NCBI RefSeq assembly: GCF_005747095.1
Contig: NZ_SWLG01000003.1
Coordinates: 62,001-126,000 of the forward strand
Length of the DNA stretch: 64,000 nucleotides
From: Exobacillus caeni
GTDB lineage: Bacteria > Bacillota > Bacilli > Bacillales > Guptibacillaceae
Reading direction: 5' to 3'
The translations under genes and the position numbers were made by a program. Below are positions 30,350-38,675 of this stretch, piece by piece. The notes under the pieces were generated by a model. The model was given only the letters and a program-made list of their open reading frames with translations, ran no database searches and was not told the DNA's origin. Each line of letters begins with the position of its first letter. The stretch's first letter is position 1.

Positions 30350-31786
30350 ATGGTACAAGCTACATCAAATGTGTACGGCAGCTTAATTGGCGGGCAATGG
30401 ATAAAAGGGGAAGAAAAATTGCCAGTCAAGAACAAATATACTGGCGAGACTATTGGCTACATAACAAATGCCTCCAGAAAAGATGTCGAAAGTGCAGTTG
30501 GAAATGCACTGGAAACGTTTAAAAATAACAAGCTGTCTGTTCATAAACGCTATGAAATTCTTATGAAAGCAGCAGAAATATTTGCGGAAAGAAAAGAAGA
30601 ATTAGCACTGACGATCGTTAGAGAAGCTGGTAAAGTACTGAAGGATGCCAGAGGGGAAATCGACCGGGGAATTCAGACTTTTATTGCTTCCGCAGAGGAA
30701 GCAAAACGGATTACAGGAGAAGGCATTCCGTTAGCCGGGCAGCCCGGTAATGAAAATAAAATGTCCTTTACACTTCGAGTTCCAGTCGGTGTTATCGGAG
30801 CGATTACGCCGTTTAACTTTCCTTTTAATTTAACAGCTCATAAAATTGCTCCAGCAATTGCAGCCGGGAACACAGTAGTACTGAAGCCAGCAGAGCTCAC
30901 GCCGATTATTGCAAACAAAATGGCAGAAATCCTGCGAGAAGCAGGTCTTCCTGATGGATACTTAAATGTTGTAAACGGACTGGGGAAAGACACTGGACAG
31001 TATTTGTTGGAAGATGAAAGAATCGCTATGTTTACATTTACAGGAAGTCCAGGAGTAGGCCGCCATATCAAGAGTACAACAGGAATCCGAAAAGTAACGC
31101 TTGAACTTGGTAATAACTCTCCAAATATTGTGCATAACGATGTCGCAGATCTAGATCGGGCAGCGGAACTATGTGTAACAAGAGGATATGTCAATTCGGG
31201 ACAGGCGTGCATATCTGTTCAACGAATTTATGTCCAGAAGGAAATTTATGATCAATTCGTTGAGAAAGCGATTGCCGTAGCCAAAACAATCAATGTTGGG
31301 AATCCTGAATTGGAAGATACAGATATCGGACCTATGATTTCTGAAAAGGCAGCAGCTCGTGCGGAAGAATGGATTAAGGAAGCTGAAGAGCAGGGAGCTG
31401 AAATCGCTTTTGGAGGGAAACGTAACGGTGCCGTACTTGATCCTACTATCGTGACAAACGTTAAACCATCTATGAAACTAGTTTGTGAAGAAGTATTTGC
31501 CCCTGTCATCAGCATCATTCCTTATGAAACAATTGATGAGGCATTTGAACAGGCGAATGATTCGGAGTTTGGACTGCAGGCAGGAGTTTTTACCTCAGAC
31601 TTAAACCTTGCAATGAAGGCGGCCCAAACACTGGAATTTGGCGGAGTAATCATCAACAACGTTTCTACTTATCGGGCGGATATCATGCCGTATGGCGGTA
31701 TCAAAAACAGTGGTGTAGGAAAAGAAGGGCCGAAATATGCAATTGAAGAAATGACGGATGAAAGAATCGTCGTTATTGACCTTTAA
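30350..31786 (+). CDS. NAD(P)-dependent aldehyde dehydrogenase
   Basis: RBS GAGGGGAG precedes the chosen ATG, giving 478 residues. ALDH landmarks are ITPFNFPFNLTAHKIAPA, FTGSPGVGRHI, general base Glu in VTLELGNNSPNIV (an Asn replaces the second usual Gly) and catalytic Cys in NSGQACISVQRIYV. The closest general resemblance is to lactaldehyde, phosphonoacetaldehyde or non-phosphorylating G3P dehydrogenase-type enzymes. With the adjacent iron alcohol dehydrogenase it could oxidise an aldehyde produced from an imported polyol or hydroxyaldehyde. The substrate is not assignable. Confidence 0.92.
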   Translation: MVQATSNVYGSLIGGQWIKGEEKLPVKNKYTGETIGYITNASRKDVESAVGNALETFKNNKLSVHKRYEILMKAAEIFAERKEELALTIVREAGKVLKDARGEIDRGIQTFIASAEEAKRITGEGIPLAGQPGNENKMSFTLRVPVGVIGAITPFNFPFNLTAHKIAPAIAAGNTVVLKPAELTPIIANKMAEILREAGLPDGYLNVVNGLGKDTGQYLLEDERIAMFTFTGSPGVGRHIKSTTGIRKVTLELGNNSPNIVHNDVADLDRAAELCVTRGYVNSGQACISVQRIYVQKEIYDQFVEKAIAVAKTINVGNPELEDTDIGPMISEKAAARAEEWIKEAEEQGAEIAFGGKRNGAVLDPTIVTNVKPSMKLVCEEVFAPVISIIPYETIDEAFEQANDSEFGLQAGVFTSDLNLAMKAAQTLEFGGVIINNVSTYRADIMPYGGIKNSGVGKEGPKYAIEEMTDERIVVIDL

Positions 31787-31807
31787 TAAATATAGGAGAT
31801 GTTCTTA

Positions 31808-33013
31808 ATGAGAGATAATTTCGAGTTTTTTTCAACTAAAAACGTCGTGTTCGGGAATGGTTCCATTCAAAAGCTAGACAAAATCCTACAGCGTTTTAAT
31901 GCAAAGAATGTTCTCATCATCACTGATGAAGGGATAAAAAACGCTGGCTTATTGACTAAGGTTTCAAGTTTAATAGAGGCGAAGGACTATAATGTCGTAA
32001 TCTTTGACAAAGCTGTTCCAGAACCGCCGGTCGAGACGGCGATGGAGTGTTATGAGTTTGCTAAGAACGAGCAAAAGACTGATGTTATTATTGGTCTTGG
32101 CGGGGGAAGCAGCATTGATCTTGCAAAAATAGTTGCATTATTAATGGAATATGGCGGCCACCCACGTGATTATTTTGGCGGCGAGAATCTTGTTCCTGGG
32201 CCTATTGCACCTCTAATAGCTATTCCAACTACTGCTGGGACAGGCTCAGAAGTAACTTCTGTAGCTGTTCTTACGGATACGGAGAACAATCTAAAAGTTG
32301 GAATTTCTGATAACTATTTACGGCCGGCTGTTGCACTTCTAGATCCAGAACTAACAGTGAATCTTCCTTCTTTTGTAACTGCATGCTCGGGCATCGACGC
32401 GCTTTCACATGCGGTGGAAGCTTTTACGGCAAAAGACTTCAAGTATATCCAGGCTGAAGGGGAATTGCTCTTCCAGGGAGCTAACCCGATCAGTGACGGC
32501 CTCGCCTACAAAGCGATTGAATTAATTTCCCAAAACCTTACACTAGCAGTTCAGCAAGGAAGTAACCTTGAGGCAAGAGCAAATATGCTTATGGGAAGTT
32601 TGCTGGCGGGTATGGCTTTCTCTAATGCCGGTACAGCCGCTGCCCATGCACTTGCTTATCCGATCGGTGCAAGATCGAAAGCACCACACGGGCTTGTTAC
32701 CGGACTTCTTCTTCCATACGTCATGGATTATAATAATAATGTTGTTCCAGAAAAAATGGCAGGCATCGCACGGGCATTTAATGTAAGTACGGATGGCTTA
32801 AGTTCGGTGGAAGCAGGAAGAAAAGCTGTTGAAGCAATTCTGGAACTGTTATCGAACATCGGGTTACCAACAAGACTATCTGAAATTAATATAGATAAGA
32901 ATGACCTTGCAGAAATTGCGGAACAAGCTCTTCCTATTGAAAGGCTGATTCGAAATAATCCCCGAGTGCCAACGAAAGATAGCTTAATAGAATTGTTGAA
33001 TAAAGCATACTAA
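31808..33013 (+). CDS. Iron-containing (group III) alcohol dehydrogenase
   Basis: The ATG 9 bases after AGGAG was chosen over an ATG abutting it, giving 401 residues. NAD-binding GLGGGSSIDLAK and metal ligands in CSGIDALSHAVEAF and AAHALAYPIGARSKAPHGLVTG are intact. This family interconverts alcohols or hydroxyacids and carbonyls using Fe(II) or Zn. It forms a pair with the aldehyde dehydrogenase 21 bases upstream. Four-carbon or 2-hydroxyacid substrates are plausible from context only. Confidence 0.92.
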   Translation: MRDNFEFFSTKNVVFGNGSIQKLDKILQRFNAKNVLIITDEGIKNAGLLTKVSSLIEAKDYNVVIFDKAVPEPPVETAMECYEFAKNEQKTDVIIGLGGGSSIDLAKIVALLMEYGGHPRDYFGGENLVPGPIAPLIAIPTTAGTGSEVTSVAVLTDTENNLKVGISDNYLRPAVALLDPELTVNLPSFVTACSGIDALSHAVEAFTAKDFKYIQAEGELLFQGANPISDGLAYKAIELISQNLTLAVQQGSNLEARANMLMGSLLAGMAFSNAGTAAAHALAYPIGARSKAPHGLVTGLLLPYVMDYNNNVVPEKMAGIARAFNVSTDGLSSVEAGRKAVEAILELLSNIGLPTRLSEINIDKNDLAEIAEQALPIERLIRNNPRVPTKDSLIELLNKAY

Positions 33014-33028
33014 CCAGGAGGGAATTAA

Positions 33029-34036
33029 ATGTCTGATAATAAGCCTATCATTTGTATTACAATGGGAGATGCAGCGGGAGTTGGTCCTGAAATAATTGTT
33101 AAAGCACTAGCCGATTCGGAGCTTTATCAGAATAGTAACCCGCTCGTGATCGGTGATGCAAAAGTGTTAGAACGAGCTAACAAAATTGTTAAGGGAGAAT
33201 TAAAAGTAAATGCGATTTCTTCTGTTGAAGAGGCGGGTTTCTCTTATGGCACAATTGATTGTATAGACTTAGATCTAATCCCGGAAAGCTTAGAAATTGG
33301 CAAGGTTTCTCCTGAAGCAGGACATGCTGCATTTAAATACCTTGAAAAAGCGATAGACCTTGCCAACAATAAGAAAATCGATGCGATTTGTACGGCTCCG
33401 TTAAATAAAGAAGCGCTGCATAAAGGGGGCCATATCTATCCTGGCCATACCGAGATTCTTGCTGATCTTACCGGTACAGAAGACTTCGCGATGATGCTGA
33501 CTGCCCCTAATCTAAGAGTGATCCATGTGACTACGCATATGGGACTGATAGATGCTATAAATAAAATTGAGCCAGAACGTGTCCATAAAGTTATTCATCT
33601 TGCAGATGAAACACTCAAAAGAGCAGGAATCGAAAACCCCAGAATAGCAGTATGCGGTATTAATCCGCATGCGGGTGAAAATGGACTGTTCGGATATGGG
33701 GAAGAAGAAGAGAAAATTATTCCTGCAATTGAAAAGGCTGAAAAAGAAGGGATTAACGTTACGGGTCCATATCCGGCAGATACACTGTTCTTCAGAGCCG
33801 GAAGAGGTGATTTTGATATTGTTGTGGCAATGTATCATGATCAGGGACACGGCCCGATAAAAGTACTGGGCCTTGAGTCAGGCGTGAATATTACGGTTGG
33901 CCTTCCGATTATCCGGACAAGTGTAGACCATGGAACTGCTTTTGACATCGCTGGTACCGGCATAGCCGATGAAGCTAGCTTGAAAGAAGCGTATAGACAG
34001 GCAGTAGAATTATCCCCTCGCAAGCGCATTAATTAA
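33029..34036 (+). CDS. pdxA2: PdxA2-type 4-phospho-D-threonate / erythronate 3-dehydrogenase
   Basis: This 335-residue PdxA-family enzyme has the start CITMGDAAGVGPEIIVKAL and metal-binding His residues in YPGHTEILADLTG, THMGLIDA and YHDQGHGPIKVLGL. PdxA itself makes pyridoxine precursors. The PdxA2 subgroup oxidises 4-phospho-D-threonate or 4-phospho-D-erythronate at C3 with decarboxylation to DHAP and normally sits next to a DUF1537 kinase. The DUF1537 gene opens this operon, so the PdxA2 role is preferred. RBS AGGAGGG precedes the ATG. Confidence 0.88.
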   Translation: MSDNKPIICITMGDAAGVGPEIIVKALADSELYQNSNPLVIGDAKVLERANKIVKGELKVNAISSVEEAGFSYGTIDCIDLDLIPESLEIGKVSPEAGHAAFKYLEKAIDLANNKKIDAICTAPLNKEALHKGGHIYPGHTEILADLTGTEDFAMMLTAPNLRVIHVTTHMGLIDAINKIEPERVHKVIHLADETLKRAGIENPRIAVCGINPHAGENGLFGYGEEEEKIIPAIEKAEKEGINVTGPYPADTLFFRAGRGDFDIVVAMYHDQGHGPIKVLGLESGVNITVGLPIIRTSVDHGTAFDIAGTGIADEASLKEAYRQAVELSPRKRIN

Positions 34037-34062
34037 AACTACCTTAATTGGAGGGAAGCAAG

Positions 34063-34902
34063 ATGTCATCAAGCGAACTACAACAAAAAAATGAAAAGCT
34101 CGGCCAAGTTTTATCAGAAATGGGTAACGTTTTAATTGCTTTTTCTGGTGGGGTGGACAGTGCATTTCTTCTTGCCAGGGCCCAGGAAGTACTGGGTTCC
34201 GATGTACTGGCGGTCACAGCTGCATCAGAAACGTTCCCTGACAGGGAGTTTGATGAGGCGGTATTACTTGCAGAAGATTTAAATGCGAACCATTTTACAA
34301 TAGAAATAAAAGAATTTGAGAACGAAGATTTTGTGAAAAATGATAAAAATAGGTGTTACTTTTGCCGGTTCGGTTTGTTTGACAGACTTGTAAAGCTTGC
34401 GGAAGAAAAAGGATATCCTTACATCCTTGATGGGACAAATGCAAGTGATGCAGGAGATTACCGCCCTGGAATGAAAGCAACGCGTGAAAAGGGCGTTAGA
34501 AGTCCATTGAAGGAAGCTGGTCTCACAAAAGACGAGATTCGTCAGTTATCAAAGGAAATGGGGTTAAGAACGTGGGATAAGCCTTCTTTTGCCTGTCTTT
34601 CCTCCAGAATTCCTTATGGTACAAGAATTACCGGAGAAGCAATAAACAAACTAGACCTGGCCGAAAATTACCTGTTAAGGGATTTAGGATTCCATCAGGT
34701 GAGGGTGCGCTATCATGACAAAGTTGCCCGGATTGAAGTAGAGCCTGCTGAGATTGAAAAAGTAATTGCATATCGGCAATCGATCAATAAACGTTTTAAA
34801 GAAATCGGATTTACGTATGTAGCATTAGACCTGGAAGGATACCGTACTGGCAGTATGAATGAGGTTTTATCAAAGGGTGAAGTAAATGGACAACCAAAAT
34901 AA
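34063..34902 (+). CDS. larE: LarE sulfur transferase for nickel-pincer cofactor
   Basis: The ATG after GGAGGG was chosen, giving 279 residues. The PP-loop SGGVDS (28-33) adenylates the cofactor precursor. Cys178 in PSFACLSSRIPYGTRIT corresponds to the sacrificial Cys176 of the L. plantarum enzyme. Cys98 and Cys101 (RCYFCR) complete a three-cysteine set of the kind reported to hold a [4Fe-4S] cluster in some LarE proteins. This one may therefore be catalytic, not sacrificial. LarE converts the pyridinium dicarboxylate to the dithiocarboxylate. It overlaps larB by 17 bases. Confidence 0.93.
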   Translation: MSSSELQQKNEKLGQVLSEMGNVLIAFSGGVDSAFLLARAQEVLGSDVLAVTAASETFPDREFDEAVLLAEDLNANHFTIEIKEFENEDFVKNDKNRCYFCRFGLFDRLVKLAEEKGYPYILDGTNASDAGDYRPGMKATREKGVRSPLKEAGLTKDEIRQLSKEMGLRTWDKPSFACLSSRIPYGTRITGEAINKLDLAENYLLRDLGFHQVRVRYHDKVARIEVEPAEIEKVIAYRQSINKRFKEIGFTYVALDLEGYRTGSMNEVLSKGEVNGQPK

Positions 34903-35668
34903 CTTCATTTTAGATTCTATTCTTGAGCAGGTCCGGGAAGGCACCCTGGATATAGATGATGCAAAAGAAAGATTGAAAACATACAAGGACCTTGGCTTTG
35001 CAAAGCTGGATTTCCACCGGGAAGAGAGACAGGGATATCCGGAAGTGGTCTTTGGAGAAGGAAAAACGGTCTATCAGATCATCGAGATCATCAAGGTTCT
35101 TAAAGCGCGCCATCGACGAATCTTAGCGACCCGTATTTCTCCGGAAAAAGCGGCTGCAATTCAGAAAGAAGTAGAGAATCTTGTATATAACGAAACAGCC
35201 AGAACCCTTTTCTGGAAAAATGCTGAAGAACAAACAATTCTATATCAGGGCTATGTTGCGGTTGTTTCAGCAGGAACATCAGATTTAAGGGTAGCAGAAG
35301 AAGCTGCTGTAACTGTAGAGGCGATGGGGTGTGAAGCCGTACGTATTTGCGATGTCGGCGTGGCAGGAATTCATAGGCTGTTGGATAATCTTGAAATAAT
35401 TCGTAACGCAACGGTTTCAGTAGTAGTAGCAGGAATGGAGGGAGCCCTCCCCAGCGCGGTTGGAGGGCTTGTCTCCCATCCTGTTATTGCAGTACCGACA
35501 AGTGTAGGGTATGGAGCAAATTTCGGAGGGCTTTCTGCACTCCTTTCGATGATTAATTCCTGTGCGTCCGGAATTAGTGTAGTAAATATCGACAACGGGT
35601 TTGGCGGTGGCTATAATGCAGCCCTTATCCATCGGATGGCGAATGAAAAGAGAGGTGAACAGCAGTGA
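34886..35668 (+). CDS. larB: LarB, nicotinate adenine dinucleotide carboxylase/hydrolase
   Basis: This 260-residue protein has a PurE-like C-terminal half: AVVSAGTSDLRVAEEAAVTVE, DVGVAGIHRLL, and VVAGMEGALPSAVGGLV with VPTSVGYGANFGG. LarB carboxylates the pyridinium ring of NaAD and releases AMP, the first step of NPN synthesis. It is translationally coupled on both sides (17-base overlap with larE, 4-base overlap with larC1). Confidence 0.94.
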   Translation: MDNQNNFILDSILEQVREGTLDIDDAKERLKTYKDLGFAKLDFHREERQGYPEVVFGEGKTVYQIIEIIKVLKARHRRILATRISPEKAAAIQKEVENLVYNETARTLFWKNAEEQTILYQGYVAVVSAGTSDLRVAEEAAVTVEAMGCEAVRICDVGVAGIHRLLDNLEIIRNATVSVVVAGMEGALPSAVGGLVSHPVIAVPTSVGYGANFGGLSALLSMINSCASGISVVNIDNGFGGGYNAALIHRMANEKRGEQQ

Positions 35669-36519
35669 AAACCCTTTATTTTGATTGCGTATCAGGAGCT
35701 AGCGGTGACATGGTCATAGGTGCACTTATTGATGCAGGTGCTGATCCTGCTTATCTAAAAGAAGAGCTAAAAAAGCTCGGCATCGAGTCAGAATATGACC
35801 TTGCGTGGAAAAAAGTAAATAAGAATGGCATCACATCTACGAAGTTTGATGTTTTGTTAAGTGAAAAGGAAAGTTCACACCATCATCATGAAGATGGACA
35901 TTCACATCATCACAGTCATGACCATGGGCATCTTCACGATCATGAGGACCATCATCAAGATCACACCCAAGATCACGAGCATCATCACGATCACAACCAT
36001 GCCCATCATCATCGCACTTATATGTCGATTAAAAAAATGATTAGTGACTCTACTCTAGAGGAAAAGGTTAAATCCCTTTCTATAGCAATTTTTAAAAAGA
36101 TTGCAGAAGCTGAAGGGAAAATCCATGGGATGCCGATAGAAGAAGTGCATTTTCATGAGGTTGGTGCCGTGGATTCTATCATTGATATTGTCGGCACCGC
36201 GATATTGATGGAATCTCTGAGAATCGATAAAGTTGCTGCGTCACCTGTTCCCTTAGGAGCTGGCAAGATATCGATTGACCATGGCATTTATCCTGTTCCG
36301 GCTCCTGCTACACTGGAGATATTAAAAGGGGTACCGTTAGAAAAAAGTGATGTGCGAGCCGAGCTGGTTACACCAACAGGTGCTGCTATTATAGCAGTGC
36401 TTGCTGAGGAATTCGGAGGCTTGCCATCATTTACCGTTGAATCGATTGGCTATGGAGCAGGAACCAGGATGTTTCCTTCCCATCCAAACGTAATTAGAGT
36501 AGTGATCGGTAATTCTTAA
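35665..36519 (+). CDS. larC1: LarC1, N-terminal domain of nickel-insertion protein, with long His tract
   Basis: A GTG start overlaps the larB stop; the product has 284 residues. LarC1 motifs are YFDCVSGASGDMVIGALIDAGA, EEVHFHEVGAVDSIIDIVG, IDHGIYPVPAPATLEILKG, VTPTGAAIIAV and ESIGYGAGTRMFPSHPNVIRV. Residues 72-116 hold 25 histidines in 45 positions, a probable nickel store or relay. Translation stops exactly at the usual LarC1/LarC2 junction. The next gene starts 15 bases later with no LarC2 sequence, so a frameshift cannot supply that domain as it does in L. plantarum. The LarC2 domain is encoded at 21118-22161. Confidence 0.92.
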   Translation: MKTLYFDCVSGASGDMVIGALIDAGADPAYLKEELKKLGIESEYDLAWKKVNKNGITSTKFDVLLSEKESSHHHHEDGHSHHHSHDHGHLHDHEDHHQDHTQDHEHHHDHNHAHHHRTYMSIKKMISDSTLEEKVKSLSIAIFKKIAEAEGKIHGMPIEEVHFHEVGAVDSIIDIVGTAILMESLRIDKVAASPVPLGAGKISIDHGIYPVPAPATLEILKGVPLEKSDVRAELVTPTGAAIIAVLAEEFGGLPSFTVESIGYGAGTRMFPSHPNVIRVVIGNS

Positions 36520-36533
36520 GAGTGAGGGATAGA

Positions 36534-37514
36534 ATGAGCAAACCATATATTTACATAACACGGAAATTGCCAGAAGAGGTAATCGCACCGTTGTTTGAAA
36601 TAGCAGATGTAGGAATGTGGGAAAAGGAGGAGGATCCAGTTCCTCGAGATATTTTAAAAAAGGAAGCAAGCCGGGCAACTGCCTTATATACGATGTTAAC
36701 GGAGGACATTGATAAGGAACTGTTTGACCTGGCTGAAAATTTAAAGGTGGTTGCAAATTTAGCAGTGGGCTACGACAACATCGATATCGACTATGCAACA
36801 AAAAAAGGCGTTTATGTATGTAATACGCCTGATGTACTTAGTGACACAACGGCAGATCTTGTGTTTGCTTTACTTATGGCAACGGCCAGAAGAGTAACAG
36901 AAGGCGCTGAGTACATAAAACAGGGGAAGTGGAAACACTGGAGTCCCTTATTAATGGTTGGACATGATATTCACCACAAAACAATCGGAATTGTTGGCAT
37001 GGGAAGGATCGGCGAAAAGGTCGCTCTCAGGGCAACTGGATTTGAAATGGATATTCTCTATCATAATCGTAGAAGAAATATAGAAGTTGAAGAAGGGATT
37101 GGGGCAAGCTTTACTTCATTTGATGAATTGTTAAGCACATCAGATTTTATTGTGTGTATGGCGCCACTTACGAGCGAGACAGAAAATATGTTTGATAACA
37201 GGGCATTTCAATTAATGAAATCCTCCGCCATTTTCATTAACGCAGCTAGAGGGGGCGTGGTGAATGAAGAAGCGCTGTTCAGTGCCCTTAAGAATAAGGA
37301 GATCGCTGGAGCTGGCCTGGATGTTTTTAAGGACGAACCGATTTCTGCTGACCATCCACTCCTTGCTTTCAAAAATGTCCTTGCCCTGCCGCATATAGGG
37401 AGTGCAACAATTGAGACCCGTTATAAAATGATGGAGCTTGTTACGAGAAACATACTTAACGTTCTAAAGGGAGATAGCCCTGAAACAATTGTAAATGATG
37501 AATTGCTGAATTAG
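36534..37514 (+). CDS. D-isomer-specific 2-hydroxyacid dehydrogenase (GyaR/hydroxypyruvate reductase-like)
   Basis: The ATG after AGTGAGGG was chosen, giving 326 residues. NAD(P)-binding GIVGMGRIGEKVA and the catalytic trio Arg (INAARGGVVNEEAL), Glu (LDVFKDEPISADHPL) and His (LPHIGSAT) are present. Family members reduce glyoxylate, hydroxypyruvate or related 2-oxoacids. As the first gene after larC1 it could redox-couple the products of the LarA homologue. Confidence 0.92.
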   Translation: MSKPYIYITRKLPEEVIAPLFEIADVGMWEKEEDPVPRDILKKEASRATALYTMLTEDIDKELFDLAENLKVVANLAVGYDNIDIDYATKKGVYVCNTPDVLSDTTADLVFALLMATARRVTEGAEYIKQGKWKHWSPLLMVGHDIHHKTIGIVGMGRIGEKVALRATGFEMDILYHNRRRNIEVEEGIGASFTSFDELLSTSDFIVCMAPLTSETENMFDNRAFQLMKSSAIFINAARGGVVNEEALFSALKNKEIAGAGLDVFKDEPISADHPLLAFKNVLALPHIGSATIETRYKMMELVTRNILNVLKGDSPETIVNDELLN

Positions 37515-37555
37515 TATGCTTTCCTGAGCGCTTTTCATCTAAAGGAGGAGAACGA

Positions 37556-38647
37556 ATGAAAATAGTTTGTATAGGCGATGCTATGATACCCGGAGAAAAT
37601 TTCCACAAGGCTGCTACAGAGCTGGGAGACCATAACATCGTTAGTTCTAATTGGATTTCTGATTGGGAACAGCTGCAAAGTAGAAGATTGGTTGTTGAGC
37701 AACAGGGACCGGAAGTTGAAGATGTACCTGAAGCTTTTTTAAATAACAAAGACGCTGATATGTTGCTCGGTCTCTTTAGCCCTTTCTCCGAACAGGCAAT
37801 GGACTCTTTTGAAAATCTTAAATTGATAGGTGTTGCTAGAGCAGGAACAGAAAACGTTAATATTCCTGCAGCAACAGAAAGAGGAATCCTTGTAGTGAAT
37901 GTGATGGGGCGTAATGCAGAAGCCGTATCAGATTACGCAGTAGGGATGATGTTAAGTGAATCTCGCAACATTGCCCGTGCCCATCATGCGATTAAGAGCG
38001 GGAACTGGAGGAAAGAGTTTACAAATTCTGCCCATGTACCAGAATTAAAAGGAAAGACAATCGGTATTATTGGTTTAGGGTATATCGGAAGGCTTGTTGC
38101 GAAAAAGCTATCGGGTTTTGGAGTTAAACTTATCGGGTTTGATCCATGGATAGGTGAAAAAGATGCAAAGGAAGCAGGCGTTGAATTGGTTGATAAAGAA
38201 ACGCTATTCTCACATGCAGACTTCACTACTGTACATGCCCGCCTGACGGAAGAAAGCCACCATTTGGTAGATTATGAGGAACTAGGAAGAATGAAGCCAA
38301 CATCTTATTTTATTAATACAGCAAGATCGGGATTAGTTAACACGGATGCTCTTGCAGCGGCTTTAAAGGAAAAGAAAATTGCCGGTGCGGCGCTCGATGT
38401 GTTTGATATTGAGCCGATACCTGAAGACAGTCCTTTACTTGACTTGGATAACATAACATTGACAACCCATATTGCAGGTACTACAAGTGAAGCTTTATCA
38501 AGATCGCCATATCTTTTAGTAGATGAGATTCGTAAAGTACTAGATGGCGAGGGGTCCAAAATGGTGAAAAATCCCGAGGTATTGGATGAACCAAAGGTAA
38601 AGGAATGGTTGCACAGTTTAAATTCCACAGTAAATAATCCTTCTTAA
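37556..38647 (+). CDS. Second 2-hydroxyacid dehydrogenase (phosphoglycerate dehydrogenase-like)
   Basis: This 363-residue protein begins MKIVCIGDAMIPGENF, with a longer substrate domain than the preceding paralogue. GIIGLGYIGRLVAKKLSGFG binds NAD. The catalytic residues are Arg in INTARSGLVNTDAL, Glu in LDVFDIEPIPEDSPLLDL and His in LTTHIAGTT. RBS AAAGGAGG precedes the ATG. It precedes an FGGY kinase by 28 bases. The two dehydrogenases are only distantly alike and probably act on different substrates. Confidence 0.88.
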   Translation: MKIVCIGDAMIPGENFHKAATELGDHNIVSSNWISDWEQLQSRRLVVEQQGPEVEDVPEAFLNNKDADMLLGLFSPFSEQAMDSFENLKLIGVARAGTENVNIPAATERGILVVNVMGRNAEAVSDYAVGMMLSESRNIARAHHAIKSGNWRKEFTNSAHVPELKGKTIGIIGLGYIGRLVAKKLSGFGVKLIGFDPWIGEKDAKEAGVELVDKETLFSHADFTTVHARLTEESHHLVDYEELGRMKPTSYFINTARSGLVNTDALAAALKEKKIAGAALDVFDIEPIPEDSPLLDLDNITLTTHIAGTTSEALSRSPYLLVDEIRKVLDGEGSKMVKNPEVLDEPKVKEWLHSLNSTVNNPS

Positions 38648-38675
38648 TGTTTCAAAGATAACAAAGGGGATTTTT

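Noticed and set aside
35878-36014. Tandem CAT/CAC repeats as a DNA microsatellite
   Set aside because: Codons vary between CAT and CAC and are interspersed with GAT, GAC, GAG and GGG; the pattern is selected at protein level as a His-rich metal tract.
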